Source of the DNA: Amorphochlora amoebiformis
Lineage: Eukaryota > Cercozoa > Chlorarachniophyceae
Direction of reading: 5' to 3'
Length of the DNA stretch: 64,000 nt
Assembly (NCBI GenBank): GCA_054601695.1
Contig: BAAHQB010000083.1
Span: 434,001-498,000 of the forward strand
Position 1 is the first letter of the stretch; each line of letters starts with the position of its first letter. Of the stretch, positions 1 to 31,598 are shown piece by piece. The notes under the pieces are model-generated. The model was given only the letters and a program-made list of their open reading frames with translations. It ran no database searches and was not told the DNA's origin. A program made the position numbers and the translations under genes.

Positions 1-36
1 CTATAATATATACGCGTATTATATTTTCGTGTATGC

Positions 37-87
<51 letters not shown>

Positions 88-155
88 GTAATGTATGCAT
101 ATATACACACATAATATACATACACATATATATATGTACATGTATATATATATAT

Positions 156-217
<62 letters not shown>

Positions 218-287
218 AATATGTATATATATACATATGTATATATGTATATATTTATATATGTGTATATGTGTAAATATATATATG

Positions 288-342
<55 letters not shown>

Positions 343-360
343 ATATATGTATGTATAAAT

Positions 361-770
<410 letters not shown>

Positions 771-831
771 ATAATATACACGCATATATATATATATTTA
801 TATATATATATATATATGTATATATATAATA

Positions 832-924
<93 letters not shown>

Positions 925-1003
925 ATGCAATACACTTCCACTTAAGAAGAGGCTGCAACAACACATATGTAGTATACATATACATATATATATACATATA
1001 TAT

Positions 1004-1034
<31 letters not shown>

Positions 1035-1081
1035 CATATATATACATATATATAAATAAATACGTATGTATATCTATATCT

Positions 1082-1113
<32 letters not shown>

Positions 1114-1427
1114 TTAATACTAAGAAGAGTTCGGCGTATAGGGTCAGGTTAAGGTTAAGGATTTGCTTAGGATTAGCGTTTGGTTTAAGTCAGGGTTAGG
1201 GTTGGGTGCCTTTCTTCTAGTGTGTTGGAGATAGAGTAGTCATAGAAAGGTATATCGCAGAATAAGCATACGATGACCTATATATTTGTATATAATATAT
1301 CTGTTGATATATATATATATATATATATACATACATATATATATATATATATTTACAGATATGTAAATGATATATATATATATATATATATTTAATATTA
1401 CACATATATGTATATATATGCACACAT

Positions 1428-1532
<105 letters not shown>

Positions 1533-1889
1533 ATGTGTGCGCAAATGCATTCGAGGCTATTAAAAGTAACCGACATACACATACACACATTTACACACAT
1601 GCCCACCCACACTTAATTTTTAACAATACTTTTGCATGCGTATATATGTATATATACAAATGAATATATATATATATATAATATATATATATAATATATA
1701 TTATATATATATATACATATACATATATATATATTATATACATATACATACATATATATACATATATATATATAGCATACATATACATATATATATACAT
1801 ATATATACATATATAAACACACACATATATATATGTATATATACATACATATATATATATACATACATACATATACATATAATATACCT

Positions 1890-1979
1890 CGATTACATAT
1901 GTCCATGCCATCTCGGTGGCCCAAAACGGTACAGAATGCAGATATGTCTCCGATAGAGTCTTTAGATAATGCGACTGTA

Positions 1980-2021
<42 letters not shown>

Positions 2022-2084
2022 AATATAAATGTATATATACATACATATATACATGTATATATGTATAAATATTATATATTATAC

Positions 2085-2131
<47 letters not shown>

Positions 2132-2226
2132 TGTATATACTTAGATATTCGAGAAAATGCAAATATGTCTCCGAAAAGGTCTGTAGTTGATGAGTCAATA
2201 CACACACACACACATACACACAGACA

Positions 2227-2288
<62 letters not shown>

Positions 2289-2340
2289 ATATATTCAACA
2301 GAACGCGATATGTCTGAGATAGGGGCTTTAGATGATGAGA
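1890..2340 (-). repeat. Three diverged copies of a small exon-like unit
   Basis: On the minus strand, islands at about 1890-1974, 2145-2195 and 2298-2340 each start at an AG (tctaaag, ctacag, tctaaag). They continue with related DNA reading [18 protein letters not shown] and PISDISRS. The longest copy ends at a good donor (CGAG|GTATAT). TA tracts of 100-170 bp separate them. Reading phase could not be tied to the exon ending at 2736, so their role in that gene is uncertain. Confidence 0.4.
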
Positions 2341-2391
2341 TATATTAAAATGAACACACACATACACAAATATGCATATTATATGTATGTA

Positions 2392-2448
<57 letters not shown>

Positions 2449-2501
2449 AATTTGTCTAAAAGTATACATATATATATATATATATACACATGTAATTATA
2501 T

Positions 2502-2552
<51 letters not shown>

Positions 2553-2561
2553 TTTATATAT

Positions 2562-2593
<32 letters not shown>

Positions 2594-2624
2594 GTGGATA
2601 TTATATGTATATATATATGTATAT

Positions 2625-2688
<64 letters not shown>

Positions 2689-2735
2689 TGTACACAAACA
2701 TATAGATACATGTATGCTCACATACAGATCCTTAC

Positions 2736-3436
2736 CAGCGAATAGTAAAGAAATAAGAAGTACTGAATGGCACACGTGTCAATGAAGACCAAGATTCGAA
2801 GGAACTGACCCACATTCCACATGCCGTTGAACTCCAACTATCAACAGCAATCAAAACGCTCCTTAAACCTCTTTCAAACTATTGCGTTTGTCTCTTTCTC
2901 TCTCTCTTCCCCTTAGAGTTACCTATCTCGCTCTTTCTCCCTCTCTCTCTCTCTTCGCTCTATTACACTTGGCCCTTCCTCTCACTCTGAATTTCCGTCT
3001 ACCTTCGCTCTCACTCCCTCTTTGGGAGAGAGAGAGAGATAGATAGACATACAAACAGACAAATGGAGGTGGTTTGGTACCTCACCTTTTTTGCGAAAAT
3101 GTATGTGCATATATTCCTGTGAATGAGGAAGCGAATGGATATACAGAGAGGAAGAAACGGGCAAAGAGAGAAATAGAAGGGGGAGAGAAGAGGGTTCAGG
3201 GAAATGAAAAAAGAAAGAGGTGAATGACATCTAGGAGTCGGAAGGTCGACACTCACCTCTTTCTGCACTATGAGGGCGATAATTCCAGTGATTGAGAGAG
3301 CGAAGAGATACTGGGAGCAAGACTGAATCCGAACGTAGGCGATGTGGTATGAATATATCATCCATTCCATTGTGAAACGCTGAGGTACATATATATACAT
3401 ACTTATATGTGTAAATGTGTATATATTATATATATA

Positions 3437-3484
<48 letters not shown>

Positions 3485-3537
3485 GGTTTAAAACACATGT
3501 ACTTTTTTTATATGTATATATATATATACATATAAAA

Positions 3538-3602
<65 letters not shown>

Positions 3603-3622
3603 CATATATGTATATATGTGTG

Positions 3623-3657
<35 letters not shown>

Positions 3658-3716
3658 TTTCCCTGTAATTTAAATAAACATATTATATACATTATATATA
3701 TATATATATGTATCTC

Positions 3717-3803
<87 letters not shown>

Positions 3804-3923
3804 TGTGTGTGTATATAATATTTATTAACACATCTGTATACATGTTTGTATGTATCTAGTGTGTGTATTTATTTACATATATAACAAATTAACCTTGTAC
3901 GGACACACAGGAGCACCCGACAT
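2736..3923 (-). CDS. Putative multi-exon membrane protein (5' exons)
   Basis: Unrecognised protein, built from splice signals. Exons in order of transcription: 3894-3923 ([13 protein letters not shown]), 3257-3379, 3086-3116, a 17-bp micro-exon 3003-3019, and 2736-2837. Donors include GAG|GTGAGT and CTG|GTAAGG. Acceptors follow CT-rich tracts. Phases join without a stop: 0, 0, 1, 0, 0. The second exon has a hydrophobic stretch ([16 protein letters not shown]) and the last has another ([20 protein letters not shown]), so two membrane segments are likely. The gene is incomplete: the last donor is phase 0, and further exons must lie below 2736, perhaps among the duplicated units there. The first exon is the weakest call. 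The 123-bp and 102-bp exons are the strongest. Confidence 0.5.
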
Positions 3924-4052
3924 CTTACTGGTCACCTATATATCCATATATAATATATAATATGTGTATGTACTGATGCTATACGATATTATAATATAAT
4001 ATAATAATTTTGTAGTTAGATACATACATATTCTTCATACATGTATAAATAA

Positions 4053-4092
<40 letters not shown>

Positions 4093-4123
4093 ACAGCATG
4101 TAGAGCTAGCACGGAACCTGACA

Positions 4124-4192
4124 CCCTAACCCGACCCCCTAACCCTAACCCTAACCCTAACCCGAACCCGACCCCCTAACCCTTACCCGTAG
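4124..4192 (-). repeat. Interstitial telomere-like tract, CCCTAA orientation
   Basis: Short array of CCCTAA with CCCGAC and CCCGAA variants. It lies directly beside the unique element at 4201-4560, so on the minus strand that element runs into TTAGGG repeats. Confidence 0.85.
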
Positions 4193-4200
4193 GAATAATA

Positions 4201-4556
4201 ATAAGGATTGATTACATATGAGTGCATATACATATACATGTGCTTGTACATATCACTGTCAATGATGGCGATATAGTAAAGGAACAAGGCACAGGGCACA
4301 ATCCGAGGCTTAAGTATATAGCTAGTTAACTACGCAGCGGCTGGCTAGACTACCGTCAATTCCTTAGAGTATACGAATAGTAGCACAATATTCGGAACCC
4401 AGAATATTCTCGGAACCCATACGGTTCCGGAGGAAGAAAGGAAGAAAGGAAGTATCCGACTACCGCACAAAAGCTATCACAATCATTCGTCATAATCCAA
4501 ACGGACTTGAATCGAACTCTGGACTACCATCTACTATGCCACTGCGCTAACAATAT
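4201..4556 (-). mobile_element. tRNA-like headed element, SINE candidate
   Basis: On the minus strand the element opens near 4552 with TTAGCGCAGTGGCA, a good Pol III box A. About 33 nt later comes AGTTCGATTC, close to box B. The arms do not fold into a complete tRNA: the T stem is mismatched and the acceptor is absent, so this is not a functional tRNA. About 300 bp of non-tRNA body follows, including a GAAAGGAAGAAAGG-type run on the plus strand, and then telomere repeats. A tRNA-derived SINE is the best guess. No second copy occurs in the window. Confidence 0.35.
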
Positions 4557-4561
4557 ATTTA

Positions 4562-4660
<99 letters not shown>

Positions 4661-4711
4661 AATATATTTTCATAAGTTCGTGTATGTACATGTATATATA
4701 GGCGTGTGTTA

Positions 4712-4785
<74 letters not shown>

Positions 4786-4944
4786 GTTATGTGTATTTAA
4801 ATGTATAATACATATAATGTGAATGTAAAGACCTCAAAAAAGTTTGGAGCCGAATATGCAAACAGAGACTTCCTTCTCTCTCTATGTAAACAAATCTATA
4901 TGATTGTATGTATGCTTCATACATGTAAATTCATATATATATAC

Positions 4945-6037
<1,093 letters not shown>

Positions 6038-6208
6038 CGGCAGCGATGCAGATTTCCGGTGTGCGACATGCCCACCCCCTCGCTTCCTCACTCTGCCCTC
6101 GCCCGACACCCTATTGTCCAATATTTCGCCACTGCCCCGCTTAAATAGCGGACCTGCAGGATCAGAGAAGGAGGGCGGGGACCTAATCGTGCTGTGTGCT
6201 GCGCCCAA

Positions 6209-7030
6209 ACGCTCCAGGTATCGTGTTCGGCGTTTTCTTGTACTTTCCCTTGTCGCTAAAATTCGTGAAAACTGAGTAATATTTTGGTGCTTAATGACTG
6301 CTTAAGTTGCATTTATTGCTATTAAGTATTTTAAAGAACATTCGAAGTTGTTTTTTGGTCACTTAAACTCACTTTGCCTGAACTTGCCCTGAAGGAGCAA
6401 ACGGCATATAGATTGCCAAACGGCAAACGCACGCCAATATCATTCAGCGAGGACGACTTACGTCTTTTTATCCGACTTTGCGGGTTTATATACTACCTTT
6501 GATTCGATGAGATAGCCGCGACTCCGCGGTAATTAAGTCATCAAGACGACGCCACAAACGACAAATATGTCTGTAAGATTACGTGCATTCATAGCAAGAA
6601 GCAAGTTCTAGATGCCTCAACACAAGCTGCTTCAACGCGTGCCATGTTGTTAGAAATCTAGAAATGAATTCATTTCCACCGAACTAAATTTTAATATTCG
6701 CTCGTATCCTTTTCTTTTACGAACCTGTATTCAACGCATTATGATCTCGAGTGGACCGCAGAGATTGTCTTCCTTCGGTCCTTCATCTGACCCATGAAAG
6801 GGACCGAAAATATATCAAAAATAATTTTTCGGATTTATGACTTTTTAAGTTTGGGTTCCGACACGGGGTGCGGGGAGGCGGCTACGTGTTCGTTCTGCGT
6901 TACCATTCTCCTTTCTCCTCAATTTTCTCTCTACATGACATGTTATACTACACATTCAGTTGTGCAATATTGCATATATAATACAATATTGCATATATAG
7001 TGAATTATATCTATATCAAAATGTATAATT
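6209..7030. other. Unique non-repetitive region, no gene assigned
   Basis: AT-moderate unique DNA upstream of the minus-strand gene. No exon with matching splice sites was found on either strand. It contains an imperfect inverted repeat at 6776-6808 (CGGTCC..ATGAAAGGGACCG) and a short tandem duplication (CAATATTGCATATATA) at 6965-6998. It probably holds regulatory sequence for the gene ending at 4982. Confidence 0.5.
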
Positions 7031-7044
7031 ATATGAATTTATAT

Positions 7045-7114
<70 letters not shown>

Positions 7115-7528
7115 GTATGTATATATACGTATATATATATATATATATATATATATACTATATGTATATGGCTTTATGAGAGAAAAGAAAATGTCGCATG
7201 TGTGTGTATACACACACATATGCACACATACATACACATATATATATATATACACATATATATACATATCTAGTATATGGATGGTGTAGCCCAGTCTTGA
7301 AATCATAGTTGTGGTATCAATCAAGGCAAAGGAGGTAATTTACTTACTGCCAGGTTAAATATACTTTGCTGAGTTGTACTTTGCTGATTGTTACAAAATT
7401 GATGAGGCAATACATAATATATGCACACAAAAAAATGTGTATGTGTATATATATGTGTGTGTATACACACAATTATTACACAAGACACAATTGTATACAT
7501 TATTTGTAAACATGTGATATCTATATTG

Positions 7529-7585
<57 letters not shown>

Positions 7586-7702
7586 GTGTGTGTACATATA
7601 TGTATATGTGCATATGTATATGTGTATACATATGTGTATATGATTATTATTATTATTATTATTGTTATATAATATTATTGTATATATTATTTGTATATGA
7701 TA

Positions 7703-7764
<62 letters not shown>

Positions 7765-7897
7765 ACGTACATGTCTATGCAAATATGTATGTATATGTAT
7801 GTATATGTATATATATATGTATATATGTATATATGTGTGTATGCATATGTGTGTGTGTGTATTTATATGCATGTATGTACACACACACACACATACA

Positions 7898-7933
<36 letters not shown>

Positions 7934-8090
7934 GTATATATATATGTGTGTATATGTATGTGTGTATACATGTACATATCTTACATACATATGTGTGTAT
8001 ATATATATGTATACATGTGTGTATATGTGTGTATATATATTTATATACATACATATATGTACACATATACATACATATATGCATACACAT

Positions 8091-8146
<56 letters not shown>

Positions 8147-8207
8147 GCACACACACATACACACACATATATATGTACAATCATAACGCACATTCACACA
8201 CACACAC

Positions 8208-8277
<70 letters not shown>

Positions 8278-8350
8278 ATAATATATATGTATATATATAT
8301 ATATGTGTGTGTATATATGTGTATGTGTGTATATATTTCTATATATGTAA

Positions 8351-8386
<36 letters not shown>

Positions 8387-8428
8387 ATATATATGTATAT
8401 GTATGTGTATGTATTATATATGTGTATT

Positions 8429-8477
<49 letters not shown>

Positions 8478-8580
8478 TATACATGTATTTAAATATATAT
8501 ATACATATATATACATATGTATTATTGTTGTAAAAATTATCACATTATTATATAATATTACATATTGTATTTATGTATGG
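7031..8580. repeat. TA/TG/CA microsatellite block
   Basis: Long TA runs mixed with TATG and CACA, and a short (ATT)n at 7643-7665. All ORFs here are repeat translations. The only unique island is 7270-7420, whose core 7275-7372 is related to 26700-26812. Confidence 0.9.
7275..7372 (-). repeat. Dispersed repeat, copy 1
   Basis: Read on the minus strand this island aligns with the plus strand at 26700-26812. Shared blocks include CTGGCAGT/TTGGCAGT, GTAAATT, TGATTGATACCACAACT (17 bp identical) and GGCTACA. Every reading frame in copy 2 is interrupted, so this looks like a noncoding dispersed element rather than an exon. Family unknown. Confidence 0.55.
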
Positions 8581-8599
8581 ACTTGAGACCGCATAAAAT

Positions 8600-9095
8600 G
8601 TAATGTTAAGGCTTTCGTTGGGGTTATAGATAGGGCCAGTCCTAGGGCTAGGGCTAGGCAACGTTATAGTAGGGTTCGGGTTAGGATTAGGATTACGAGT
8701 ATGCTTAGAGTCAGGGTTAGGGCCCTAAACGTCGCCCTAGCCCTACCTAACCCTCACCCCAGCCCTACCCTTAGCCCTAGCCCTACTGCTAGGGCGAAGG
8801 TTAGGGCTAGCCCTACGGCTAGGGCTAAGGTTAGGCCCTACGGCTGGGCTAAGGTTAGGGCTAGTCCTAACAGCTAGGGCTAAGGTTAAGGCTAGCCCTA
8901 CGGCTAGGGCTGAGGTTAGGGCTGGGGCTAGGGCTCGGGATTACGGTTAGGGTAGCGTTAGGGTTTAGGCTAGGGTTGGGGATGGTTATGGTTCGGATTA
9001 GGGTGAGAGCTATGGTTAGGGTAACGATTAGGGTTAGCGTTAGGGTTAGGTTACGGTTGGGTTAGGGTTAGGTTACGGTTGGGGTTAGGGTTAGA
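8600..9095 (+). repeat. Degenerate telomere-like region with hairpin tandem repeat
   Basis: GGGTTA variants throughout. At 8797-8911 a unit of about 30 bp (aaggttagggctagccctacggctagggct) is repeated four times. Each unit contains AGCCCTA and TAGGGCT separated by four bases, so each can fold into a hairpin. 8728-8790 is in the opposite CCCTAA orientation. No coding sequence. Confidence 0.8.
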
Positions 9096-9253
9096 TTACA
9101 TGAGTGCATTCAACCCGTGAGAGCATGTACATCGCTGATCGTATGCTTGTGTAATATAATATACTTAATATATATATATATATATTATATAGACGATATG
9201 TGTATATACTAATGTAATTAATAATTATACCGATCAATCTAAATATATAATAT

Positions 9254-9292
<39 letters not shown>

Positions 9293-9360
9293 ATTTGTAC
9301 AATATTGCATAACAGTATGCAAACGACAATTATATTTCTTCATTCATATGTACACATCTA

Positions 9361-9407
<47 letters not shown>

Positions 9408-9444
9408 TACGTATAATACATGTATACGTGTATATTTTTATACA

Positions 9445-9476
<32 letters not shown>

Positions 9477-9481
9477 GTTAG

Positions 9482-9573
<92 letters not shown>

Positions 9574-9613
9574 TATACTATTGTAAGATTATATATATAT
9601 ATATATATATATG

Positions 9614-9649
<36 letters not shown>

Positions 9650-9700
9650 ACAATAAAAACATTTCATTTATTATGTGTGTACATCAAATTAAACATCGTA
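9096..9700. repeat. (TA)n block
   Basis: TA microsatellite. The island 9096-9150 carries ATTACATGAGTGCAT, which resembles 4211-4228. Confidence 0.85.
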
Positions 9701-10051
9701 TTGAACGAGGACTCACTTTTTCTTTTTTTCGACCAGCAGTGAGGATCCCTTCTAAAATATCACAGATGTGTGAACACTTGTGGTGAGGTGTGAGATACGT
9801 GTCAATTCGCTTTCCAAGCCAGGGAAAAGTGGCTAATAACATCAGTGTTACATCACGAAACGGTGTGGAATTTTAAGATTGTAGAAGTTCTAACCTCTAA
9901 TACCTCCAAAGCCATAGATTGATTAGATTCTAAGACACTTTGATCCAACGTTAATACAGTCTAACCTCATAAGACTCCTCTTCCAACCCCAGAGAAAAAG
10001 TCGGCAGTACTCTCTGGTATTCCTAATTCCAGCACAGCAGCACTCCGATCG
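9701..10051 (+). promoter_or_regulatory. Upstream region of the sulfotransferase gene
   Basis: Unique sequence between the TA block and the start ATG. No clear TATA box. On the minus strand 9705-9745 has a GAAAAA|GTGAGT donor-like site after a Lys-rich segment, but no exon could be completed. The start ATG at 10052 is chosen because it begins the hydrophobic leader in frame with the long first exon. Confidence 0.4.
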
Positions 10052-10933
10052 ATGCTGGCTCTCGCCTTCCTGCTCGCACCCTGCGCGGCCGTCTGGCGGA
10101 CCAACCAATACCCCAACTCGAATTACTTACCCCCCCAAACCATCCAGCAAATTCAGTTCAAACCCTCCTTTGTCGCTCAGCGAAATATTCCTATTAACAC
10201 CCAAGCTTCGGCCCAGTATCAACCGGCGTCTTCAGTCCTCACCGAGGCCCAGGCTTACCCCTCTGTCGCCCAACCAGCTACCAGCGCCATAAATCCGATC
10301 TCTCCTCCCCAAACTAATACTATGGCCGCCCAAGCTCCGGTCTACCCCGCTACCACGACAACCGCCACCCAGCCTGTGGCCTCGACCATGGCCGCGCCTG
10401 TCGCCTCTACTCCCATGAATACTGCTTCCATGTCCACCGACACGACCACTGCCACTGCCACTACCACTACCACCGCTTCGTACACTCAGCCTCAGGCCTA
10501 CTCTGCTCCCGCGTCTACGGCGGGAGCTGGAGTTTATGGAACTGGAGCAGTTGCTGAAGCTGCAACTGCCTCGACTCCTGTTGCTACCCAGGCTGTGTCC
10601 TATGCTCCTCCTGTTCCTGTCGCACCTCAGGTCGTCGGCACCGCTCCGGCTGCTCCAATTGCTGGAGCATATCCAGGTGTTGTCACTCCCGTTGCCACGA
10701 GAGTCTCGGGAGCTGCTCCCGCTTACCCCGTGAACAATGCCCCTGCGACTACCGTTGCTGGAACCGTCGGAGCAACCAGTACTTATGGGGCTGTTGCGGC
10801 GAGCGTTGGTGTCGAGAAGCCGGCAGCGACGATTCTGGCTCCTTTCACAGGAGAGGTGACTAAATTCTTCTTGTTGGCGACTCCGAGAAGTGGATCGACG
10901 TGGCTAAGTGAGTGATGCTAGTGAACATATATA

Positions 10934-10984
<51 letters not shown>

Positions 10985-11228
10985 TGCGCGTGTACTTATA
11001 TATTTACATGTAATTTAGGTCTCCTATTCCGTAACCACGATGAGACTATGTACCACGGCAATGAGTGCTGGAGGTCTGAAGAGTACGTCCAGTTCTGCGC
11101 TTCCGAGTGGAACAAGGTTCACATGTGTGAAGAGTGCATATAACGGATACATGAATATTAAATTATGTTTGTGTACACACATACATGTAAACATATACAT
11201 ATGTACATGTATACATATGTATACATAC

Positions 11229-11317
<89 letters not shown>

Positions 11318-11819
11318 CATATATATATATATACATGTATATATGTATATACATATGTGTATATATGTGTATATATATATATATATATATACTTTTGACA
11401 TATTTAGGATGCCAAGGTTCCTACGGGCGCAACTCTAGCTGATAAGCTTGACCTTCTTTTCAAGCCTAACTCTACGGTATACGCATGTTTGTATAGTATA
11501 CATATAAGGTCTCAATACACATGTGCATATTTATTAAAATTATCAGGCTATGTCCACGGGAGCCGGACACGTGGGATTTAAGTGGATGGTCCAGCAGGTA
11601 ACGAGCGAGAAATATAAGAGAGGTCGAGAGGAAGATGGGAGGAGACTCGAAATAGAGAGGAGAGAGAAACACGAGAACACGTAAGCGAGAGTGTGTGTTT
11701 AAGGTTTAAGTACACACATATTTGTGTAATATGAATATGTACATAATATATATATACATATATATATATAGATATATATATATACATATAAATATATATG
11801 TATATACATATATACATAC

Positions 11820-11858
<39 letters not shown>

Positions 11859-12076
11859 GTAATATTATATATATATACATATGTGTGTGTGTGTTACATA
11901 TCAGGGTTTCAAGACCGAAACTCAATTCAACGAGGCCCTTAAGTACATCAACGAGAACAACGTTAAAGTTATTGCTCTTGGTATGTATCATATGTATGTA
12001 TGTACACATGTAAACACTAAAGGTATTCCTGTTGATTGTATACGTTTACACATTTATGCATACATACATGTGTATA

Positions 12077-12131
<55 letters not shown>

Positions 12132-12592
12132 AATATATGTATATATTTACTCATTAGTATAATTGTATATAATCTCTTAGACCGGTCAAACTACCTCCGC
12201 AAATGTTACTCCTTCTACGACATGAAGGAGCGTGGGAAGGCTGGAATCAATGTCCACCACTACGGAAAGTCCCTCAATACAGGGGTACCCATACCGATAC
12301 CACTTCCAAGCCCTATTTTCGTGTGCTTCACTGTCTCCCTTGCGATTACCGTATTTCATTTTATTATTTTTTCTCCTAACATAAGCTGACATATTATGGA
12401 TCGTGTCACGCAGAACTGGGATAACAAGACCTACACTATCACAGCCGACTTCCTTGGTGGGTGTCTAAGTTGGTATGAGACGCAAGGAAACTCTATGCAC
12501 AATCTCGTGAACAAGATGGAGAAGCCTGAGAATGCTCTGTTAATCCGCTATGAGGTGAGACACTATAAAGGTTTTATGTGACAGTGTGTTCA

Positions 12593-12624
<32 letters not shown>

Positions 12625-13175
12625 TGTAAATATGTAGAAATATATTTATACTTTTAAATATAATCAGGACATGTGCTCCGACGTAACACAACAGCTCAAA
12701 AACATCAAATCCTTCCTCGGCCTCAAGACTGACATCGTTCCTAAGACGAACATTAAGAAGATCCACTCAGGTTTTGTACTCTCTCCTTCTCTCTTACCCT
12801 ATTCTTTCTTTACAGTCTATTTTTCGCTAAGGGATCTGAGTTAATCCATAGTGATAAAATGCACAGGAAGTCTAAGCGAGATGATCAATAACTGGGCTGA
12901 GCTCAGACCGAGACTAATGGCTGGTAATAGGATATAGGTTAGAGTTAGGTTAGGGTTTGTGTTAGGTTTGTGTAGGTTAAGAGGCTTAGGGTTTGGGCTT
13001 AAAGGGTTAGGGTTAGGGTTAGGGTTAGGGTTTGGGTTAGGGTGCGCGTTAAGACTTGCATTAGAGTTAAGAGCCGTAGATTTTGGAGATATATACATAT
13101 ATATACATACATACACATACATATTCAGGTAAGTACGCCAAGTACATGCCTAAGTGGGAGAGTCAGGAGTGCTAG
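10052..13175 (+). CDS. Sulfotransferase-family protein, nine exons, complete
   Basis: Predicted 514-residue sulfotransferase, transferring sulfate from PAPS; the acceptor is unknown. Exons: 10052-10907, 11019-11116, 11408-11476, 11547-11597, 11905-11980, 12181-12284, 12414-12554, 12668-12770, 13129-13175 (TAG). All have GT-AG borders and matching phases. Residues 1-15 are hydrophobic ([13 protein letters not shown]), a signal peptide or signal anchor. About residues 60-260 are an Ala/Thr/Pro-rich stalk. The catalytic domain follows with the 5'-phosphosulfate-binding motif TPRSGSTWL (about 277-285) and a 3'-binding-like LDRSNYLRK (about 383-391). A secretory or Golgi location is inferred from the N-terminus. 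Introns are short and TA-rich; the last contains telomere-like repeats. The exact subfamily cannot be set by eye. Confidence 0.9.
12936..13045 (+). repeat. Telomere-like tract inside sulfotransferase intron 8
   Basis: Imperfect TTAGGG repeats on the sense strand within the 358-bp intron 12771-13128. Unlike most intronic telomere tracts in this window, this one is in the GT/AG-containing orientation for its gene. Confidence 0.85.
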
Positions 13176-13179
13176 ACCA

Positions 13180-13345
13180 CTAAAACATGCCAAGAGAAGA
13201 ATCCAACAAAGAAAAAACAAACGAGATACACCTTGCAAGCCCTGCATTACTAGGACGGTGATGAGATCGTCTATTGAACAATATACTTACCTCTGAAGGC
13301 ACTCGGCCTGGGCTGCGCACATATGCGTCCATAGTCCATAGTCAT
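13180..13345 (-). CDS. Possible tiny two-exon minus-strand gene
   Basis: Exon 13291-13345 starts at an ATG (MTMDYGRICAQPRPSAFR) and ends at a strong AGAG|GTAAGT donor in phase 1. Exon 13180-13241 follows AATGCAG, is open in the matching phase (LARCISFVFSLLDSSLGMF) and ends at TAG five bases from the convergent sulfotransferase stop. The product would be only 38 residues. The intron is 49 bp, similar to the 50-bp intron of the ATP synthase gene. It could equally be sulfotransferase 3' sequence. Confidence 0.3.
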
Positions 13346-13802
13346 GTACACACTTGCATATGTGTGTGCATGTATGATGTGCATAAGCCTAGTTAGTGGT
13401 CGCGGGGTTTCTCTTAAGCTTGAAAAATACAATTTTTCCTTATTACTACAATTAGGCAAACTCTTAGAAACTACTCGTGAATATTTACATATGTAAATTA
13501 TTTTTGAATAACTAGATTATGAATTCAATGAAGAAATTGAGTCAGAATCATGAGTATCATATCATATATCAATTTACTCTATCACTAACTAGACTAACAT
13601 CATCATATGGCAGGCTAGAAACTAGAGAAAGTTATGAGTTCAAGTTTCTGCCGTTGTAATCTAGATAATATGTATCATACTATAATGTATATAATATATA
13701 GATATACACACACTGTGACACACACACACACGTGTGTATATGTGTGTATATATATATGTATATATATATATATATATATATGTACATGTATGTGAATGTG
13801 TA

Positions 13803-13849
<47 letters not shown>

Positions 13850-13901
13850 GTAACTACACCATGACTGGTGATGGCATATACTGTATACACACATACAATA
13901 C

Positions 13902-13944
<43 letters not shown>

Positions 13945-14004
13945 TATTAAATATAAATATATATATATATATATATTATATAATAGTGAGTGTATATGTA
14001 CTAG
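13346..14004. other. Intergenic region with TA tract
   Basis: 13346-13680 is unique AT-rich sequence with no supported exon. 13681-13985 is TA/CA microsatellite. Confidence 0.6.
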
Positions 14005-14436
14005 ATGTATTCTTCCATGTATTACTTAGCACAAAATATAAGCTTTTTGGCTTCGATGATAGCCCAAAATTTCCCTGTTCAGATTGTCTTGAACCTCCCG
14101 AATACCTCTGGCAAGTCCGGGTCCCATTCCGAAGTTCACAATCACCTTAGAAACCAATTTAATTTCTCAACCCAACGCAGCGTGTTCGTGAATCGTGGCG
14201 TATTGTCCAACCCATCATCTGGACACGTGCGGCCTCCGCACGAGTTCAACGTGCCACTTACGTCACTCCGAGTGACCATCTCGTCGCCACTTAGGTCACT
14301 CCGAGTGACAATCTCGTCGGCACACGCGACAACAAAAAAAATTGTTGTGATAATTGTGCGTAATCACGCCACAGACAACTTAAATCACCTTAATCCCACC
14401 AAGATATATGATCTACTTAAGGTGGTTTCACCATAG
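14005..14436 (+). CDS. Hypothetical 143-codon ORF
   Basis: Open from ATG to TAG ([15 protein letters not shown] at the start) with no intron signal required. It ends 59 bp before the start of the next plus-strand gene, where a promoter would be expected. The opposite strand also has two open segments (one around [19 protein letters not shown]) broken by a frame change at 14160. Two tandem 33-bp units at 14252-14318 each hold the palindrome GTCACTCCGAGTGAC. No family is recognised; it may be non-coding regulatory DNA. Confidence 0.3.
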   Translation: MYSSMYYLAQNISFLASMIAQNFPVQIVLNLPNTSGKSGSHSEVHNHLRNQFNFSTQRSVFVNRGVLSNPSSGHVRPPHEFNVPLTSLRVTISSPLRSLRVTISSAHATTKKIVVIIVRNHATDNLNHLNPTKIYDLLKVVSP

Positions 14437-14495
14437 ATTAGCTTGGCGCGCAAGTGACGTGTCGAGTACCAAAGCCTTGAGGAGAGAGAGAGACA

Positions 14496-31598
<17,103 letters not shown>

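Noticed and set aside
4507-4556. Functional tRNA gene
   Set aside because: Boxes A and B are present but the T stem and acceptor stem do not pair.
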